Shown here one piece after another: positions 9,524 through 20,060 of a stretch of DNA of 64,000 bases. Within the stretch, counting starts at the first letter, position 1, and each line of letters opens with the position of its first letter. The stretch lies in the NCBI GenBank assembly GCA_015057005.1, contig SVFF01000009.1, positions 1-64,000 on the forward strand. Reading direction: 5' to 3'. The position numbers and the translations under genes were made by a program. The stretch comes from Lachnospiraceae bacterium. GTDB lineage: Bacteria; Bacillota; Clostridia; Lachnospirales; Lachnospiraceae. Below the pieces are notes generated by a model. The model worked only from the letters and a program-made list of their open reading frames with translations. It was not told the DNA's origin and ran no database searches.

Positions 9524-10756
9524 ATGAATCAGAAATTAAGAGCAAATGCTGACGCAATCGTGGCTGCTTCCATCCGTGCGGTACAGCCGGATGAGGCGGT
9601 AAAGAGAGCGTTGGACGGATATGAGTTCCCGGGCAAGATTGTGCTGGTGGCTGCCGGTAAGGCAGCCTGGCAGATGGCCAAGGCAGCCAGAGATTGCCTG
9701 GGCGATAGAATTGACAGCGGCGTGGTAGTGACCAAGTACGAGCACGTAATGGGTCCCATCGCCAATTTCTCCTGCAGGGAAGCGGGACATCCCGTGCCGG
9801 ATGAGAATTCCTTCTCCGGCACCCAGGAGGCCCTGGATCTGGTGGCGGACTTACAGCCGGATGATACGGTGCTGTTCCTGTTGTCCGGCGGCGGCAGTGC
9901 CCTGTTCGAGAAATCTCTGGTACCCGGTGAGGTGCTGCAGGATATTACCGGACAGCTGCTGGCCTGCGGTGCGGACATCGTGGAGATCAACACTATCCGC
10001 AAACGCCTGTCTGCGGTAAAGGGTGGCCGTTTCGCTCAGCTGTGTGCACCGGCCCATGTATTCGCCATCGTACTCAGTGATATTTTGGGCGATCCTTTAG
10101 ATATGATCGCTTCCGGTCCCGCCTGTCCCGACAGTACCACTTCTGCACAGGCCATCGCCATTGCAGAGAAGTATAATCTGAAGCTCACTGAGGAGGCCAG
10201 AGCCCTGTTGGCAATTGAGACCCCCAAGGAACTTGACAATGTGACCACCCAGATCACCGGCAGTGTCCGTCAGCTTTGTACCGCTGCAGATGCAGTCTGC
10301 AGGAAGCTGGGCTATGAGACTGTGATCCTCACCGACCAGCTTTGCTGCCAGGCCAAGGAGGCAGGAAGCTTCCTGGCTTCCATCTTAAAGACCTACGCAG
10401 GCAGCGGCAAGAAGATCGCTTTCATCGCAGGCGGCGAAACCGTAGTGCAGCTTACCGGTAAAGGTAAGGGCGGCCGCAACCAGGAGTTGGCCTTGGCAGC
10501 AGCAGAAGGCATCCGCGGCCTTGCCGGCGCAGCAGTGTTCAGTATCGGCAGTGACGGTACCGATGGCCCTACGGATGCAGCCGGCGGCTACGTGGACTAC
10601 GAGACCGCAGACGCCTTGAAAGCACAAGGCGTGGAGATCTACAAAGTCCTACAGAACAACGATGCATACCATGCTCTGCAGAAAGTTGATGGATTGATTA
10701 TCACCGGACCTACAGGAACCAATGTAAATGACGTGGCTGTAGCGCTGCTTGGATAA
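9524..10756 (+). CDS. Glycerate kinase type-2 family (MOFRL / TtuD-like)
   Basis: FLLSGGGSALFEKS...INTIRKRLSAVKGGRFA...GGETVVQLTGKGKGGRNQELAL...SIGSDGTDGPTDAAGG. Confidence 0.9.
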   Translation: MNQKLRANADAIVAASIRAVQPDEAVKRALDGYEFPGKIVLVAAGKAAWQMAKAARDCLGDRIDSGVVVTKYEHVMGPIANFSCREAGHPVPDENSFSGTQEALDLVADLQPDDTVLFLLSGGGSALFEKSLVPGEVLQDITGQLLACGADIVEINTIRKRLSAVKGGRFAQLCAPAHVFAIVLSDILGDPLDMIASGPACPDSTTSAQAIAIAEKYNLKLTEEARALLAIETPKELDNVTTQITGSVRQLCTAADAVCRKLGYETVILTDQLCCQAKEAGSFLASILKTYAGSGKKIAFIAGGETVVQLTGKGKGGRNQELALAAAEGIRGLAGAAVFSIGSDGTDGPTDAAGGYVDYETADALKAQGVEIYKVLQNNDAYHALQKVDGLIITGPTGTNVNDVAVALLG

Positions 10757-10779
10757 TAGCAATACGCTTATGATAATGT

Positions 10780-10902
10780 GATGCTCCGGCCAGAATGTAT
10801 ATATGTTCCAATGAGAGACCCTTAAAAAGCGTCGGTGCTAAGCTTTTTACGGAGCGAGAGCGTGTCCGAATGGAACATATATGCAGGCTGTGCCGGAGCA
10901 TC
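10780..10902. repeat. Long intergenic hairpin element 1
   Basis: Outer arms GATGCTCCGGC...ATATATGTTCCA / TGGAACATATAT...GCCGGAGCATC around core CCCTTAAAAAGCGTCGGTGCTAAGCTTTTTACGGAGCGAGAGCGTG. Confidence 0.8.
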
Positions 10903-10923
10903 CCTATTTATATGAAATTTTCC

Positions 10924-10953
10924 TTGACAAACAGCCACGCGATATACTATAGT
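10924..10953 (+). promoter_or_regulatory. Putative sigma-A promoter for T-box-valS
   Basis: TTGACA (10924) - 18 nt - TATAGT (10948). Confidence 0.6.
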
Positions 10954-10982
10954 CAACTATGTAGAAATACATGAAAATTAAC

Positions 10983-11322
10983 CTTATAAAGGCTGTGACG
11001 AAGAGGAGTACGCATTACCCCTTAAAAGAGAGAGTGGCTGCATGATTGGAAATTGTGCGCTGAAAGGCTGCTTGAAGGAAGGTGTGCAGAAGGTAGCTTT
11101 CGAGCCGGAGGCCCAGAGTTGAGCTGTCCAAGATCAACTGTAAGCCCTCACGAGTTATCCCCGTTACCGGATAGGACTTTAAAATCTGTTTTGAAAGGCG
11201 ACACCGGCAGGCGAAGGCATACATGCAGATGAGAAGCTCCATGAGGCAGCGTATGCTGCGAACAAAGGTGGTACCGCGTTAATAACGCCCTTTGCTGACG
11301 GAAGTTGGCAGAGGGCTTTTTT
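10983..11322 (+). promoter_or_regulatory. T-box leader upstream of valS
   Basis: AGAGAGTGG distal motif, candidate GTA (Val) specifier near 11093, T-box AAAGGTGGTACCGCG at 11264-11278, terminator GCCCTTTGC..GCAGAGGGCTTTTTT 11287-11322. Confidence 0.9.
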
Positions 11323-11388
11323 ATGTAATATTACCTGTAAAACATAATATTTTATTTTCTATTCCTTTGGGTATTTCGGGAAAGTGCA

Positions 11389-11537
11389 GGGGAGTGTATC
11401 CTATGTCCTGCAAGGTCCCTTGAAAAACGCCGGCACTTAGCGAGGTAAGGCGAAAAGTATTTTCGCCTCGAGCTTAGTACCGTTGCGTTTTTCACGGAGC
11501 GGAAGCGTGACCGCGCAGGATATAGGATACAATCCCC
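11389..11537. repeat. Long intergenic hairpin element 2, between T-box and valS
   Basis: GGGGAGTGTATCCTATGTCCTGC...GAAAAACGC... paired with ...GCGTTTTTC...GCAGGATATAGGATACAATCCCC. Confidence 0.85.
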
Positions 11538-11585
11538 GCCCCCAACGAAAACGTCAAAGGACCTACAGACCAGAAAGGAGCAAAA

Positions 11586-14267
11586 ATGAGCAAAGAACTG
11601 GCAAAAACTTATGACCCCAAGGGTCTGGAAGACAGACTCTATCAGAAATGGCTTGACAACAAGTATTTCCATGCGGAGGTAGATTACTCCAAGAAACCCT
11701 TCACCATCGTAATTCCCCCTCCAAATATCACCGGACAGCTGCATATGGGACATGCGCTGGACAATACCATGCAGGATATCCTGATCCGTTTCAAGAGAAT
11801 GCAGGGCTACAATGCTCTGTGGCAGCCCGGTACTGACCACGCAAGTATCGCTACCGAGGTTAAGATCATTGAGAAGTTAAAGAGCGAAGGCATCGACAAG
11901 CGTGACCTGGGACGCGAAGGCTTCCTGGAGAGAGCTTGGGACTGGAAGAGAGAGTACGGCGGACGTATTATTTCTCAGCTGAAGAAGCTGGGTTCTTCCT
12001 GTGACTGGGACAGAGAGCGTTTCACCATGGATGAGGGCTGCAACAAGGCTGTAACCGAAGTATTCGTAAAGATGTACGAGAAAGGTTATATCTACAAAGG
12101 CGCCCGTATGATCAACTGGTGTCCTATTTGTAATACTTCCATCTCCGATGCTGAGGTAGAGTATCAGGAGCAGGCCGGACATTTCTGGCATATCAAATAT
12201 CCTCTCATCGATGAGAACGGTGCTCCCAGCACCACTGAGTTCCTGACCTTTGCCACCACCCGTCCTGAGACTATGTTGGGCGATACTGCTGTGGCAATTC
12301 ATCCCGAGGATGACAGATACAAACATCTGATCGGCAGAAAGGTAATGCTGCCCCTGATGAACCGTGAGATTCCCATCGTTACCGACACTTACGTAGACAG
12401 AGAGTTCGGTACCGGTGTTGTTAAGATCACACCCGCTCACGACCCTAACGACTTTGAAGTTGGAAAGCGTCATGACCTGCCCATCATCAACGTAATGAAC
12501 GATGATGCTACCATCAACGAGAACGGCGGCAAGTTCGCTGGCATGGACCGCTATGATGCCCGCAAGGCTATCGTGCAAGAACTGGATGCTATGGGTCTGC
12601 TGGTTAAGATTGAAGACCACGTTCACAATGTAGGTACCCACGACCGTTGTAAGACTACCATTGAGCCCCTGGTAAAAGAGCAGTGGTTCGTAAAGATGGA
12701 CGAACTGATCAAGCCCGCTGTAAAGGCTGTTCAGGACGGCGAGATCCAGCTGATCCCCGAGCGTATGGAGAAGACCTACTACAACTGGACCGACAATATC
12801 CGCGACTGGTGTATCAGCCGTCAGCTGTGGTGGGGCCACAGAATCCCCGCTTACTACTGCGACAAGTGCGGCAAGTTTATCGTTTCCAAGGAAGCTCCTA
12901 CTGCTCCCTGCCCTCACTGCGGTCACGATCATTATACTCAGGATCCCGATACCCTGGATACCTGGTTCTCCTCTGCCCTGTGGCCTTTTGAGACCCTGGG
13001 ATGGCCTGAGATGACCGAGGATCTGAAGTACTTCTATCCTACAGACGTGCTGGTAACCGGTTACGATATCATCTTCTTCTGGGTTATCAGAATGATCTTC
13101 TCCGGCTTCGAGCAGATGGGTGAGAAGCCCTTCAAGACTGTATTATTCCACGGTCTGGTAAGAGACAGCCAGGGCCGCAAGATGTCCAAGTCCCTGGGCA
13201 ACGGTATCGATCCTCTGGAGATCATCGACCAGTACGGCGCGGACGCACTGAGACTGACCCTGATCACCGGCAACGCACCCGGCAACGACATGCGTTTCTA
13301 CTTCGAGAGAGTAGAAAACAGCCGTAACTTTGCAAATAAGGTTTGGAATGCTTCCCGTTTCATTATGATGAACATGGATCAGGCACTTGAGAAGACCGGC
13401 AGCGCGCTGACCACTCCTGCAGCTGCAGATTTCGAGCCTGTGGATAAGTGGATCCTTTCCAAACTGAACACCCTGGTTAAGGATGTTACCGAGAACATGG
13501 AGAACTTCGAGCTTGGTATCGCTGTTCAGAAGGTTTACGATTTCATCTGGGATGAGTTCTGTGACTGGTACATTGAGATGGTTAAGCCCCGTCTGTACAA
13601 CTCCGATAACACTGCAAGCCAGAATGCGGCTCTGTGGACTTTACAGACTGTACTGATCGACGCGTTAAAGCTCCTGCATCCTTACATGCCTTTCATCACT
13701 GAGGAAATCTTCTGCACCCTGCAGAGCGAGGAAGAGTCCATCATGATCAGTAAGTGGCCTGAGTACACCGAGGACAGAAGCTTCGCTAAAGAAGAGAAGG
13801 ACATTGAGACCATCAAGGAAGCTGTTCGCGGCATCCGCAACATCCGCAGCGAGATGAACGTAGCACCCAGCCGCAAGGCCAGCGTTTACGTTGTCAGCGA
13901 GGATGAGGGCATCCTGAATACCTTCGCCGAAGGTAAGCTCTTCTTTGCTTCTCTGGCTTATGCTAACGAAGTGACCATGCAGACCAATAAGGACGGCATC
14001 GCTTCCGATGCAGTATCCGTAGTGATCCCCGGCGCTACCCTCTACATTCCTTTTGCAGAGCTGGTAGATATCGCTCAGGAGATCGAGCGTCTGAAGAAAG
14101 AGCAGAAGCGTCTGGAAGGCGAGCTTGCCCGTGTAAACGGCATGCTGTCCAACGAGCGCTTTATCTCCAAGGCTCCCGAGGCCAAGATCGCCGAGGAGAA
14201 GGAGAAGAAGGCTAAGTACGAGCAGATGATGGCTCAGGTAACTGAGAGACTGGCTCAGCTGCAGTAA
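11586..14267 (+). CDS. valS: Valyl-tRNA synthetase
   Basis: 893 aa; [25 protein letters not shown] and [14 protein letters not shown] (KMSKS) class I synthetase signatures. Confidence 0.97.
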   Translation: MSKELAKTYDPKGLEDRLYQKWLDNKYFHAEVDYSKKPFTIVIPPPNITGQLHMGHALDNTMQDILIRFKRMQGYNALWQPGTDHASIATEVKIIEKLKSEGIDKRDLGREGFLERAWDWKREYGGRIISQLKKLGSSCDWDRERFTMDEGCNKAVTEVFVKMYEKGYIYKGARMINWCPICNTSISDAEVEYQEQAGHFWHIKYPLIDENGAPSTTEFLTFATTRPETMLGDTAVAIHPEDDRYKHLIGRKVMLPLMNREIPIVTDTYVDREFGTGVVKITPAHDPNDFEVGKRHDLPIINVMNDDATINENGGKFAGMDRYDARKAIVQELDAMGLLVKIEDHVHNVGTHDRCKTTIEPLVKEQWFVKMDELIKPAVKAVQDGEIQLIPERMEKTYYNWTDNIRDWCISRQLWWGHRIPAYYCDKCGKFIVSKEAPTAPCPHCGHDHYTQDPDTLDTWFSSALWPFETLGWPEMTEDLKYFYPTDVLVTGYDIIFFWVIRMIFSGFEQMGEKPFKTVLFHGLVRDSQGRKMSKSLGNGIDPLEIIDQYGADALRLTLITGNAPGNDMRFYFERVENSRNFANKVWNASRFIMMNMDQALEKTGSALTTPAAADFEPVDKWILSKLNTLVKDVTENMENFELGIAVQKVYDFIWDEFCDWYIEMVKPRLYNSDNTASQNAALWTLQTVLIDALKLLHPYMPFITEEIFCTLQSEEESIMISKWPEYTEDRSFAKEEKDIETIKEAVRGIRNIRSEMNVAPSRKASVYVVSEDEGILNTFAEGKLFFASLAYANEVTMQTNKDGIASDAVSVVIPGATLYIPFAELVDIAQEIERLKKEQKRLEGELARVNGMLSNERFISKAPEAKIAEEKEKKAKYEQMMAQVTERLAQLQ

Positions 14268-14303
14268 TAAAGGCCTGCTGATTAAAAAGCATATAAAAGT
14301 AAT

Positions 14304-14340
14304 GATGGCGCCGTCGTGGGATTCCACGGCGGCGTTTTTG
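14304..14340 (+). terminator. valS terminator
   Basis: gatggCGCCGtcgtgggattccaCGGCGgcgttttt. Confidence 0.6.
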
Positions 14341-14414
14341 GATATTGCAAGGGCTTGCCGGGAGTGGTATGCTTATGACAACAGTTATTTGTAAAGTGGA
14401 GAAAGGAGACTGTC

Positions 14415-14912
14415 GTGCAGGAGCTGATCTACAATCAAAAAAACATACCAAAGAAGCAGTGGCGCTATGGTTTCCGCTCCAGTGCGGCCACCGGCTGCGG
14501 GTGGATCGCTACATACAATGCCCTGGTGCTGATGGGCTTTCGGGCCAATCCGGAGCGCTTGATCCGTTATTATGAGCGTCAGGCTCCCTTGTTAAACGGT
14601 AATCTGGGGACCCTCTTTTTCGGCCCGGCCATTTATTTTAAACAGCAGAAATTCCGGGTGAAAATGACTGCAAAACGCCGCCGCTTCGACGAACTGGTAA
14701 AGGAGAGCGATGTCTGTATTCTCTTTTATTGGTGGCGTAATAAATGGAAATTCGGCAAGCATTTTGTGACCCTTCACTGTCAGGATGAGAAGCTTATCGG
14801 TTACAACACTTACAGTAATTCCAAGGGACCGGACAATTATGGTTCCAGCCTGGATGCATTTTTGAAACAGCGGAGATATTTTGGGGCGGTGTTGATCGGA
14901 GTAAAAAAGTAA
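14415..14912 (+). CDS. Hypothetical protein, possible papain-like/C39-type fold
   Basis: ATGCGWIATYNALVLMGF with downstream GKHFVTLH; 165 aa. Confidence 0.45.
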   Translation: MQELIYNQKNIPKKQWRYGFRSSAATGCGWIATYNALVLMGFRANPERLIRYYERQAPLLNGNLGTLFFGPAIYFKQQKFRVKMTAKRRRFDELVKESDVCILFYWWRNKWKFGKHFVTLHCQDEKLIGYNTYSNSKGPDNYGSSLDAFLKQRRYFGAVLIGVKK

Positions 14913-14969
14913 CAGGAGACTGAAGAGAGCGAAAGGGAAAACCACATAAAGATTCGCGGTAGGAAAGAG

Positions 14970-15470
14970 ATGGATACACAGGAGGAAATACAAATGTTCC
15001 GGAAAATGATCAGAACTGCAAAACAACTTCCCATGGAGGAGTGCATTACCATATTAAAAAAAGAAAAGCGCGGAGTACTATCTGTGTTAGGCGATGAAGA
15101 TTACCCTTACGGCATGCCCATGAATCACTTTTACAATGAGGATGACAGTGCCGTTTATTTCCATTGCGGTAAGGTGGGACACCGGCTGGATGCCCTGAGA
15201 AAGCACGATAAAGTGTCTTTTTGTGTTTACGATCAAGGGTATCTGGATGAGGGCGATTGGGGCCTGAATATAAAGAGTGTGATTGTGTTCGGCAGGATGG
15301 AGATTGTGGACGATATGGCGCAGATAGCGGATATTTCGGCCAGACTCAGCCGCAAGTTTACTTCTGATGAAGAATATATCCGAAAAGAAATAGAAAAATA
15401 CGGTCCGGGCACATTGCTGTTAAAGCTGGTGCCGGAGCATGTCTGCGGAAAACGGGTAAAAGAATCGTAA
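14970..15470 (+). CDS. Pyridoxamine 5'-phosphate oxidase-family (FMN-binding split barrel) protein
   Basis: KKEKRGVLSVLGDEDYPYGMPMNHFYNEDDSAVYFHCGKVGHRLDALRKHDKVSFCV. Confidence 0.85.
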   Translation: MDTQEEIQMFRKMIRTAKQLPMEECITILKKEKRGVLSVLGDEDYPYGMPMNHFYNEDDSAVYFHCGKVGHRLDALRKHDKVSFCVYDQGYLDEGDWGLNIKSVIVFGRMEIVDDMAQIADISARLSRKFTSDEEYIRKEIEKYGPGTLLLKLVPEHVCGKRVKES

Positions 15471-15519
15471 CAGAGGCGTAAGGAAACGGAGAGAGAATGG
15501 GAAGAGAAACGGAAGTGTC

Positions 15520-16212
15520 ATGCCGGCAAAGAAAAAAGAGTTAAATTGGGACCGAAAACTGAATATACAGACCACCGGCCGGGATGATTCTGCGGCAGAT
15601 GCTTATCATCATCCCTACGAGCCCACGCCTTATTCGGTGTTAGAAAGACTGGCAGAGAGCGGTTACATAGATCAGGACAATGTGGTGGTGGATTACGGCT
15701 GCGGTAAGGGAAGAGTGGGGTTCTTTCTCCATCATGTGCTGGGCTGTAGAACCATCGGTTTGGAATATGATGAGAGGATTTTTCTGCAGGCGGTGCAGAA
15801 TAGTGATTCGTATAATGAAAGCGTGGGTGAAGGGCAGATATCTGGGCAGATAAAGGTAGCGCGTCCGTATGTCCGAATGGGTGGTGATGCGGAATCGCCG
15901 GTATCGTTTTTGTGTCAAAACGCCGCTGAATATGAGCCGACAGGTGCCGACTGTTTTTATTTTTTCAATCCTTTTTCTGTGGAAATCTTGCGGTCAGTAT
16001 TGGCGAAAATTCTGGATTCCTACTATGAGGAGCCCAGGACCATGCGGTTATTTTTTTACTATCCGGATGATGAGTATGTGGCCTGTCTGATGACAGGCGG
16101 TGCCGGCACGGAGATGCTGGATTTTGTGGATGAGATTGATTGTCAGGACCTGTTCCCTGGAAAAGATAAGAGAGAGCGGATCCTGATTTTTGAGATTGGA
16201 GAGTGCAATTAA
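15520..16212 (+). CDS. SAM-dependent methyltransferase
   Basis: VVVDYGCGKGRVGFFLHHVLGCRTIGLEYDERI motif I/II. Confidence 0.8.
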   Translation: MPAKKKELNWDRKLNIQTTGRDDSAADAYHHPYEPTPYSVLERLAESGYIDQDNVVVDYGCGKGRVGFFLHHVLGCRTIGLEYDERIFLQAVQNSDSYNESVGEGQISGQIKVARPYVRMGGDAESPVSFLCQNAAEYEPTGADCFYFFNPFSVEILRSVLAKILDSYYEEPRTMRLFFYYPDDEYVACLMTGGAGTEMLDFVDEIDCQDLFPGKDKRERILIFEIGECN

Positions 16213-16213
16213 T

Positions 16214-17263
16214 ATGATCCGTGCAGTGATCTTTGATATGTTTGAGACGTTGATTACACATTTTGAAAGTCCTTTGTATTTCGGTGCACAGATGGCGGCG
16301 GATGCGGGGATTGCGGAAGCAGACTTTCAGGCGGTTTGGAGGCCGGCAGAGGATGACCGTACCCTTGGGAAGCTGACCCTGGAGGAACTGTTGGAGCGGG
16401 TCCTGAAAGAAAATCAGTGCTATTCGACGGACCTTTTGCAAAAGCTGGCAGACAAGCGAAGGGCTGCCAAGGAGGAGTGCTTCCGTCATCTCCACGGGGA
16501 GATTCTGCCTATGCTGGAGGCTTTAAAGGAGCAGGAGATTAAGATCGGACTTGTCAGCAACTGTTTTTCGGAAGAGGCAGAAGTGATCCGTAGAAGTGCC
16601 CTTTTTCCTTTTTTCGATGCGGCATGCCTCTCCTGCGAGCAGGGCTTGAAAAAGCCCGATCCGGAGATTTTCCGGCTATGTATGGACAAGCTGAACGTGG
16701 CTCCCGGTGAGTGCATTTATGTGGGAGACGGCGGCAGCAGAGAGCTGGAGACGGCCAGGGATCTGGGCATGAAGCCGGTGCAGGCGGCTTGGTATTTGAA
16801 GAAAGATTCCTTGCAGCCCGCAGGAAGAATGCCGGAATTTATCCAGGCGGAGAACCCTCTGGAAGTGCTGCGGTATGTGAAGTGGTATGATGCCTGCGGA
16901 AATGATACCGATGAAAAGGGCGCTGGTGAAAAGGACAGCGGAAAAGAAGACGGAAAAAAAGCTGGGCGCGGGATGAAGTGCCAAGAAGCGGCAGGCCGGA
17001 TTGCAAGAATCATTCAGATGGAAAATATTCTGGACGAGATCCTTCTGGCACTGGAGAACTGCGCGGAGGCCATAAAAGAGGACGCTGCCCTGGGAGAGAA
17101 GATGGACACTCTTTTCAATTATTACGAGGGTGGTCTGTGGCTGCAGGATTATGAGGCGGATGAGGCCGGAGAATTGCCCCGGGATTTAAAGCGGGGCGTA
17201 TTGGCGCAGGATACGCTCTATAATCTTTGGATTCGTGTGGATCAGATAAGGGGATTATTGTAA
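16214..17263 (+). CDS. HAD-family hydrolase with C-terminal helical extension
   Basis: IRAVIFDMFETLI...LVSNCF...KKPDPEIFRLCMDKL...YVGDGGSRELETARDLGM. Confidence 0.85.
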   Translation: MIRAVIFDMFETLITHFESPLYFGAQMAADAGIAEADFQAVWRPAEDDRTLGKLTLEELLERVLKENQCYSTDLLQKLADKRRAAKEECFRHLHGEILPMLEALKEQEIKIGLVSNCFSEEAEVIRRSALFPFFDAACLSCEQGLKKPDPEIFRLCMDKLNVAPGECIYVGDGGSRELETARDLGMKPVQAAWYLKKDSLQPAGRMPEFIQAENPLEVLRYVKWYDACGNDTDEKGAGEKDSGKEDGKKAGRGMKCQEAAGRIARIIQMENILDEILLALENCAEAIKEDAALGEKMDTLFNYYEGGLWLQDYEADEAGELPRDLKRGVLAQDTLYNLWIRVDQIRGLL

Positions 17264-17439
17264 GTTTGTCGTAACAGCAGGGTTACCGTCGAAAAAACGC
17301 TATCCTTTCCTTAATTTTAAGAATAAAACCATTGATTTTTCTGCCGGTACTCGGTATTATGATTATATTAGGGTTACTTTGCATATTATGGTCGGATGTC
17401 AGCGGAATGTCCGGTTTTCGATAAAGGAGTTTTGGTAGA

Positions 17440-17592
17440 ATGATTAATTTTGAAGAAGAACTGAAGAAATTTTATCCCAGCCTTGAGGTGGAAGATGCAG
17501 CAGACGCTATTTACAATCAGGATCTGACTGATGTGGCCGATCTGCTGATAAAGATGGTGCAGGAAGCAGATGTAAAGACAGGCAAGCAGTAG
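17440..17592 (+). CDS. Small acidic protein (50 aa)
   Basis: ATG at 17440 after AAAGGAG; MINFEEELKKFYPSLEVEDAADAIYNQDLTDVADLLIKMVQEADVKTGKQ; not in ORF track. Confidence 0.6.
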   Translation: MINFEEELKKFYPSLEVEDAADAIYNQDLTDVADLLIKMVQEADVKTGKQ

Positions 17593-17602
17593 GAGGAAAG
17601 GT

Positions 17603-19003
17603 ATGTTTTGTTATAATTGCGGCTGCCGTTTGTCTGAGCATGATTTTTGTACCGCCTGTGGTGCTGATGTTTCCCTGTACAAGAGGATCATCGCAGTATC
17701 CAACAGATTTTATAATGAGGGTTTGGAGAAGGCCGGCGTGAGAGATCTGACCGGTGCTATCAACAGCCTGCGGCAGAGTTTAAAGTTTAATAAGAATAAT
17801 ATTGAGGCCAGAAACCTCCTGGGTCTGGTCTATTTTGAGATGGGCGAAGTAGTTGCTGCTCTCAGTGAGTGGGTTATCAGTAAAAATCTGCGCCCGGAGA
17901 AAAATATTGCAGATGATTATATTGATATGCTGCAGTCCAACGCAGGTCGTCTGGATTCCATCAATCAGACCATCAAGAAATACAATCAGGCCCTTGGCTA
18001 TTGTCTTCAGGACAGCAAGGATCTGGCGGTGATCCAGTTAAAGAAGGTGCTTTCCCTGAATCCCAAGTTTATCAGGGCGCATCAGCTTCTGGCGCTGCTC
18101 TATATGGACAGCGAGGATTGGGAGCGCGCCAAGAGAGAACTGAGAAAGTGCATGGAGATTGACCGCAACAATACACTGACCCTTCGTTATATGAAGGAAG
18201 TGGAGCGCATGCTGGCCCCTGATGAGGCTGTAAAACAGCCTTCCAGGCGCAAGAAAGAGGAGGCTGTGCGCTATCAGAGCGACAATGAGATCATCATTCA
18301 GCCCCTGAATGTAAAAGAGCAGAAGAGCGGCGGAGCATCTACTTTGCTGAATCTGGGCATCGGTCTGGTGATCGGTCTGGCAGCAATGTACTTCTTGGTA
18401 GTGCCGGCTGCAGTATCCAATGCCAGAAATGAGGCGCAGGCGTCCATGGCTGAGATCGGCAATCAGCTGGATGCCAAGACTTCCCGTGTGCAGGAACTGG
18501 AAACACAAGTTGGCAAGCTGCAGACAGAGATTGACGGGTTGAATCAGGAACTGGAAGGCTATGTGGGTACCGAAGGTACACTGCAGACCATTGAAAGCCT
18601 GCTGAAAGCAGCCAATGCTTATCTGGAGACCAAGGATGTTTACCAAACCGCAGAAAGTCTGGAGGCCATTGCGGCTACAGTCAATGTGGAGGAGACTTCC
18701 GAGGCTTTCAGTAATTTGTATCACAGCCTGAAAAAGTCCATCGGACCACAGTTGTCGGCGGATTATTATCAGGAAGGCTATGAGGCATACCGCACAGAGG
18801 ATTACGCAACCGCCATCGAGAAGCTGACCAAGGCTTTCGAATATGACGAGACCAATATGGAAGCCTTGTATCAGTTGGGTCATTCTTACCGCAAGAGTGA
18901 TGAAAAGGCCAAGGCAATCGAGACCTACCAGAAGGTAGTGGACCTGTTCCCTGAAACAGAGCGTGCCCGCAAAGCGCAAGGTTATATAGACGATTTGCAG
19001 TAA
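17603..19003 (+). CDS. Zinc-ribbon + TPR membrane protein
   Basis: CYNCGCRLSEHDFCTACG ribbon; multiple TPR-like repeats; central TM LLNLGIGLVIGLAAMYFLVVPA; coiled coil. Confidence 0.8.
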   Translation: MFCYNCGCRLSEHDFCTACGADVSLYKRIIAVSNRFYNEGLEKAGVRDLTGAINSLRQSLKFNKNNIEARNLLGLVYFEMGEVVAALSEWVISKNLRPEKNIADDYIDMLQSNAGRLDSINQTIKKYNQALGYCLQDSKDLAVIQLKKVLSLNPKFIRAHQLLALLYMDSEDWERAKRELRKCMEIDRNNTLTLRYMKEVERMLAPDEAVKQPSRRKKEEAVRYQSDNEIIIQPLNVKEQKSGGASTLLNLGIGLVIGLAAMYFLVVPAAVSNARNEAQASMAEIGNQLDAKTSRVQELETQVGKLQTEIDGLNQELEGYVGTEGTLQTIESLLKAANAYLETKDVYQTAESLEAIAATVNVEETSEAFSNLYHSLKKSIGPQLSADYYQEGYEAYRTEDYATAIEKLTKAFEYDETNMEALYQLGHSYRKSDEKAKAIETYQKVVDLFPETERARKAQGYIDDLQ

Positions 19004-19138
19004 TAGGATTTCTAAATAAGTAACATACAAATGAGAAGAACTTGCAGAATATTTCTGCAGGTTCTTTTGTTTTTTATTCGACAAATATCGCGACACCGGG
19101 TCGCCAGGCCGGGTACGCAAAGAAAGAGAGGATATTAT

Positions 19139-19456
19139 ATGGAAGAATTTCGGGTCATTGATAATTGCCTGATGATCAGGCTGCCGGAAGAGGTGGACCA
19201 TCATCGGAGTGCGTACATAGGAGAAAAAGCAGACCGGTTTATTCTGAATAAAGAAGTGAAGCATGTAGTGTTTGATTTTGGAGATACCAAGTTTATGGAC
19301 TCCTCGGGGATTGGTATTATCGTAGGGCGTTACAAGAAGATATCCTGCTTTGGGGGCCGGGTCTATATCATTCATGCGGACAAGCAGATCCGCAGGATCC
19401 TGCGGATGTCAGGGCTGGAACAGATTGTAGAAATAATGGAAAGGCAGGAAAAGTGA
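19139..19456 (+). CDS. spoIIAA: Anti-sigma F factor antagonist SpoIIAA
   Basis: STAS domain FDFGDTKFMDSSGIGIIVGRYK; first gene of spoIIA-type operon. Confidence 0.92.
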   Translation: MEEFRVIDNCLMIRLPEEVDHHRSAYIGEKADRFILNKEVKHVVFDFGDTKFMDSSGIGIIVGRYKKISCFGGRVYIIHADKQIRRILRMSGLEQIVEIMERQEK

Positions 19457-19457
19457 G

Positions 19458-20057
19458 ATGATTACAGGACAACTGTTGGAAAAAAATGTGAAAACGGATG
19501 CGGAAGAGGGTTTGAGGAAACTGCCGGAAATGGGCAAGAGACTGCGAAAAGTCTGGGAGGAAATGGAGAATGAGATGGAGATGATATTTGATGCTGTTTC
19601 CTATAATGAAAGTCTGGCAAGGACGGCGGTAGCTGCATTTATCACGCCGCTGAATCCCACACTGGACGAGATGGCAGATGTGAAAACCGCAGTTTCCGAG
19701 GCGGTGACCAACGCCATCATCCATGGGTATGGGAATGTGCAGGGATACTGCAGGCATGGAGAGACTTTGCCTTGTCATGAGGAAATTCTGCCCGGCAAGG
19801 TAACGCTCCGCTGCCGGCTGGAAAAAGGTATTTTGTATGTGGATGTGTCAGATCAGGGAAAGGGTATCGACGATATCGATCGGGCAATGGAGCCTTTTTA
19901 CACCTCCAAGCCGGAATTGGAACGCTCCGGCATGGGATTTGCACTGATGGAAGCTTTCATGGATCATCTGGAGGTGGAAAGCAATCCGGGAGAGGGCACT
20001 TGTGTACATATGAAAAAGAAAATGTATACAGGCTCCTGGATGGACAGAGAGGACTAA
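19458..20057 (+). CDS. spoIIAB: Anti-sigma F factor SpoIIAB (start may be internal, ~19563-19566)
   Basis: NPTLDEMADVKTAVSEAVTNAIIHGYG...VSDQGKGIDD...SGMGFALMEAFMD GHKL ATPase motifs. Confidence 0.92.
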   Translation: MITGQLLEKNVKTDAEEGLRKLPEMGKRLRKVWEEMENEMEMIFDAVSYNESLARTAVAAFITPLNPTLDEMADVKTAVSEAVTNAIIHGYGNVQGYCRHGETLPCHEEILPGKVTLRCRLEKGILYVDVSDQGKGIDDIDRAMEPFYTSKPELERSGMGFALMEAFMDHLEVESNPGEGTCVHMKKKMYTGSWMDRED

Positions 20058-20060
20058 AAC

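Noticed and set aside
18038-19375. 445 aa minus-strand ORF opposite the TPR gene, with similar long antisense ORFs at 6834-7613, 11877-12932, 56096-57169 and 13665-14327
   Set aside because: They lie wholly antisense to well-supported genes and show Leu/Gln/His-rich shadow composition with no recognisable family motif; explained by codon bias of the sense gene.
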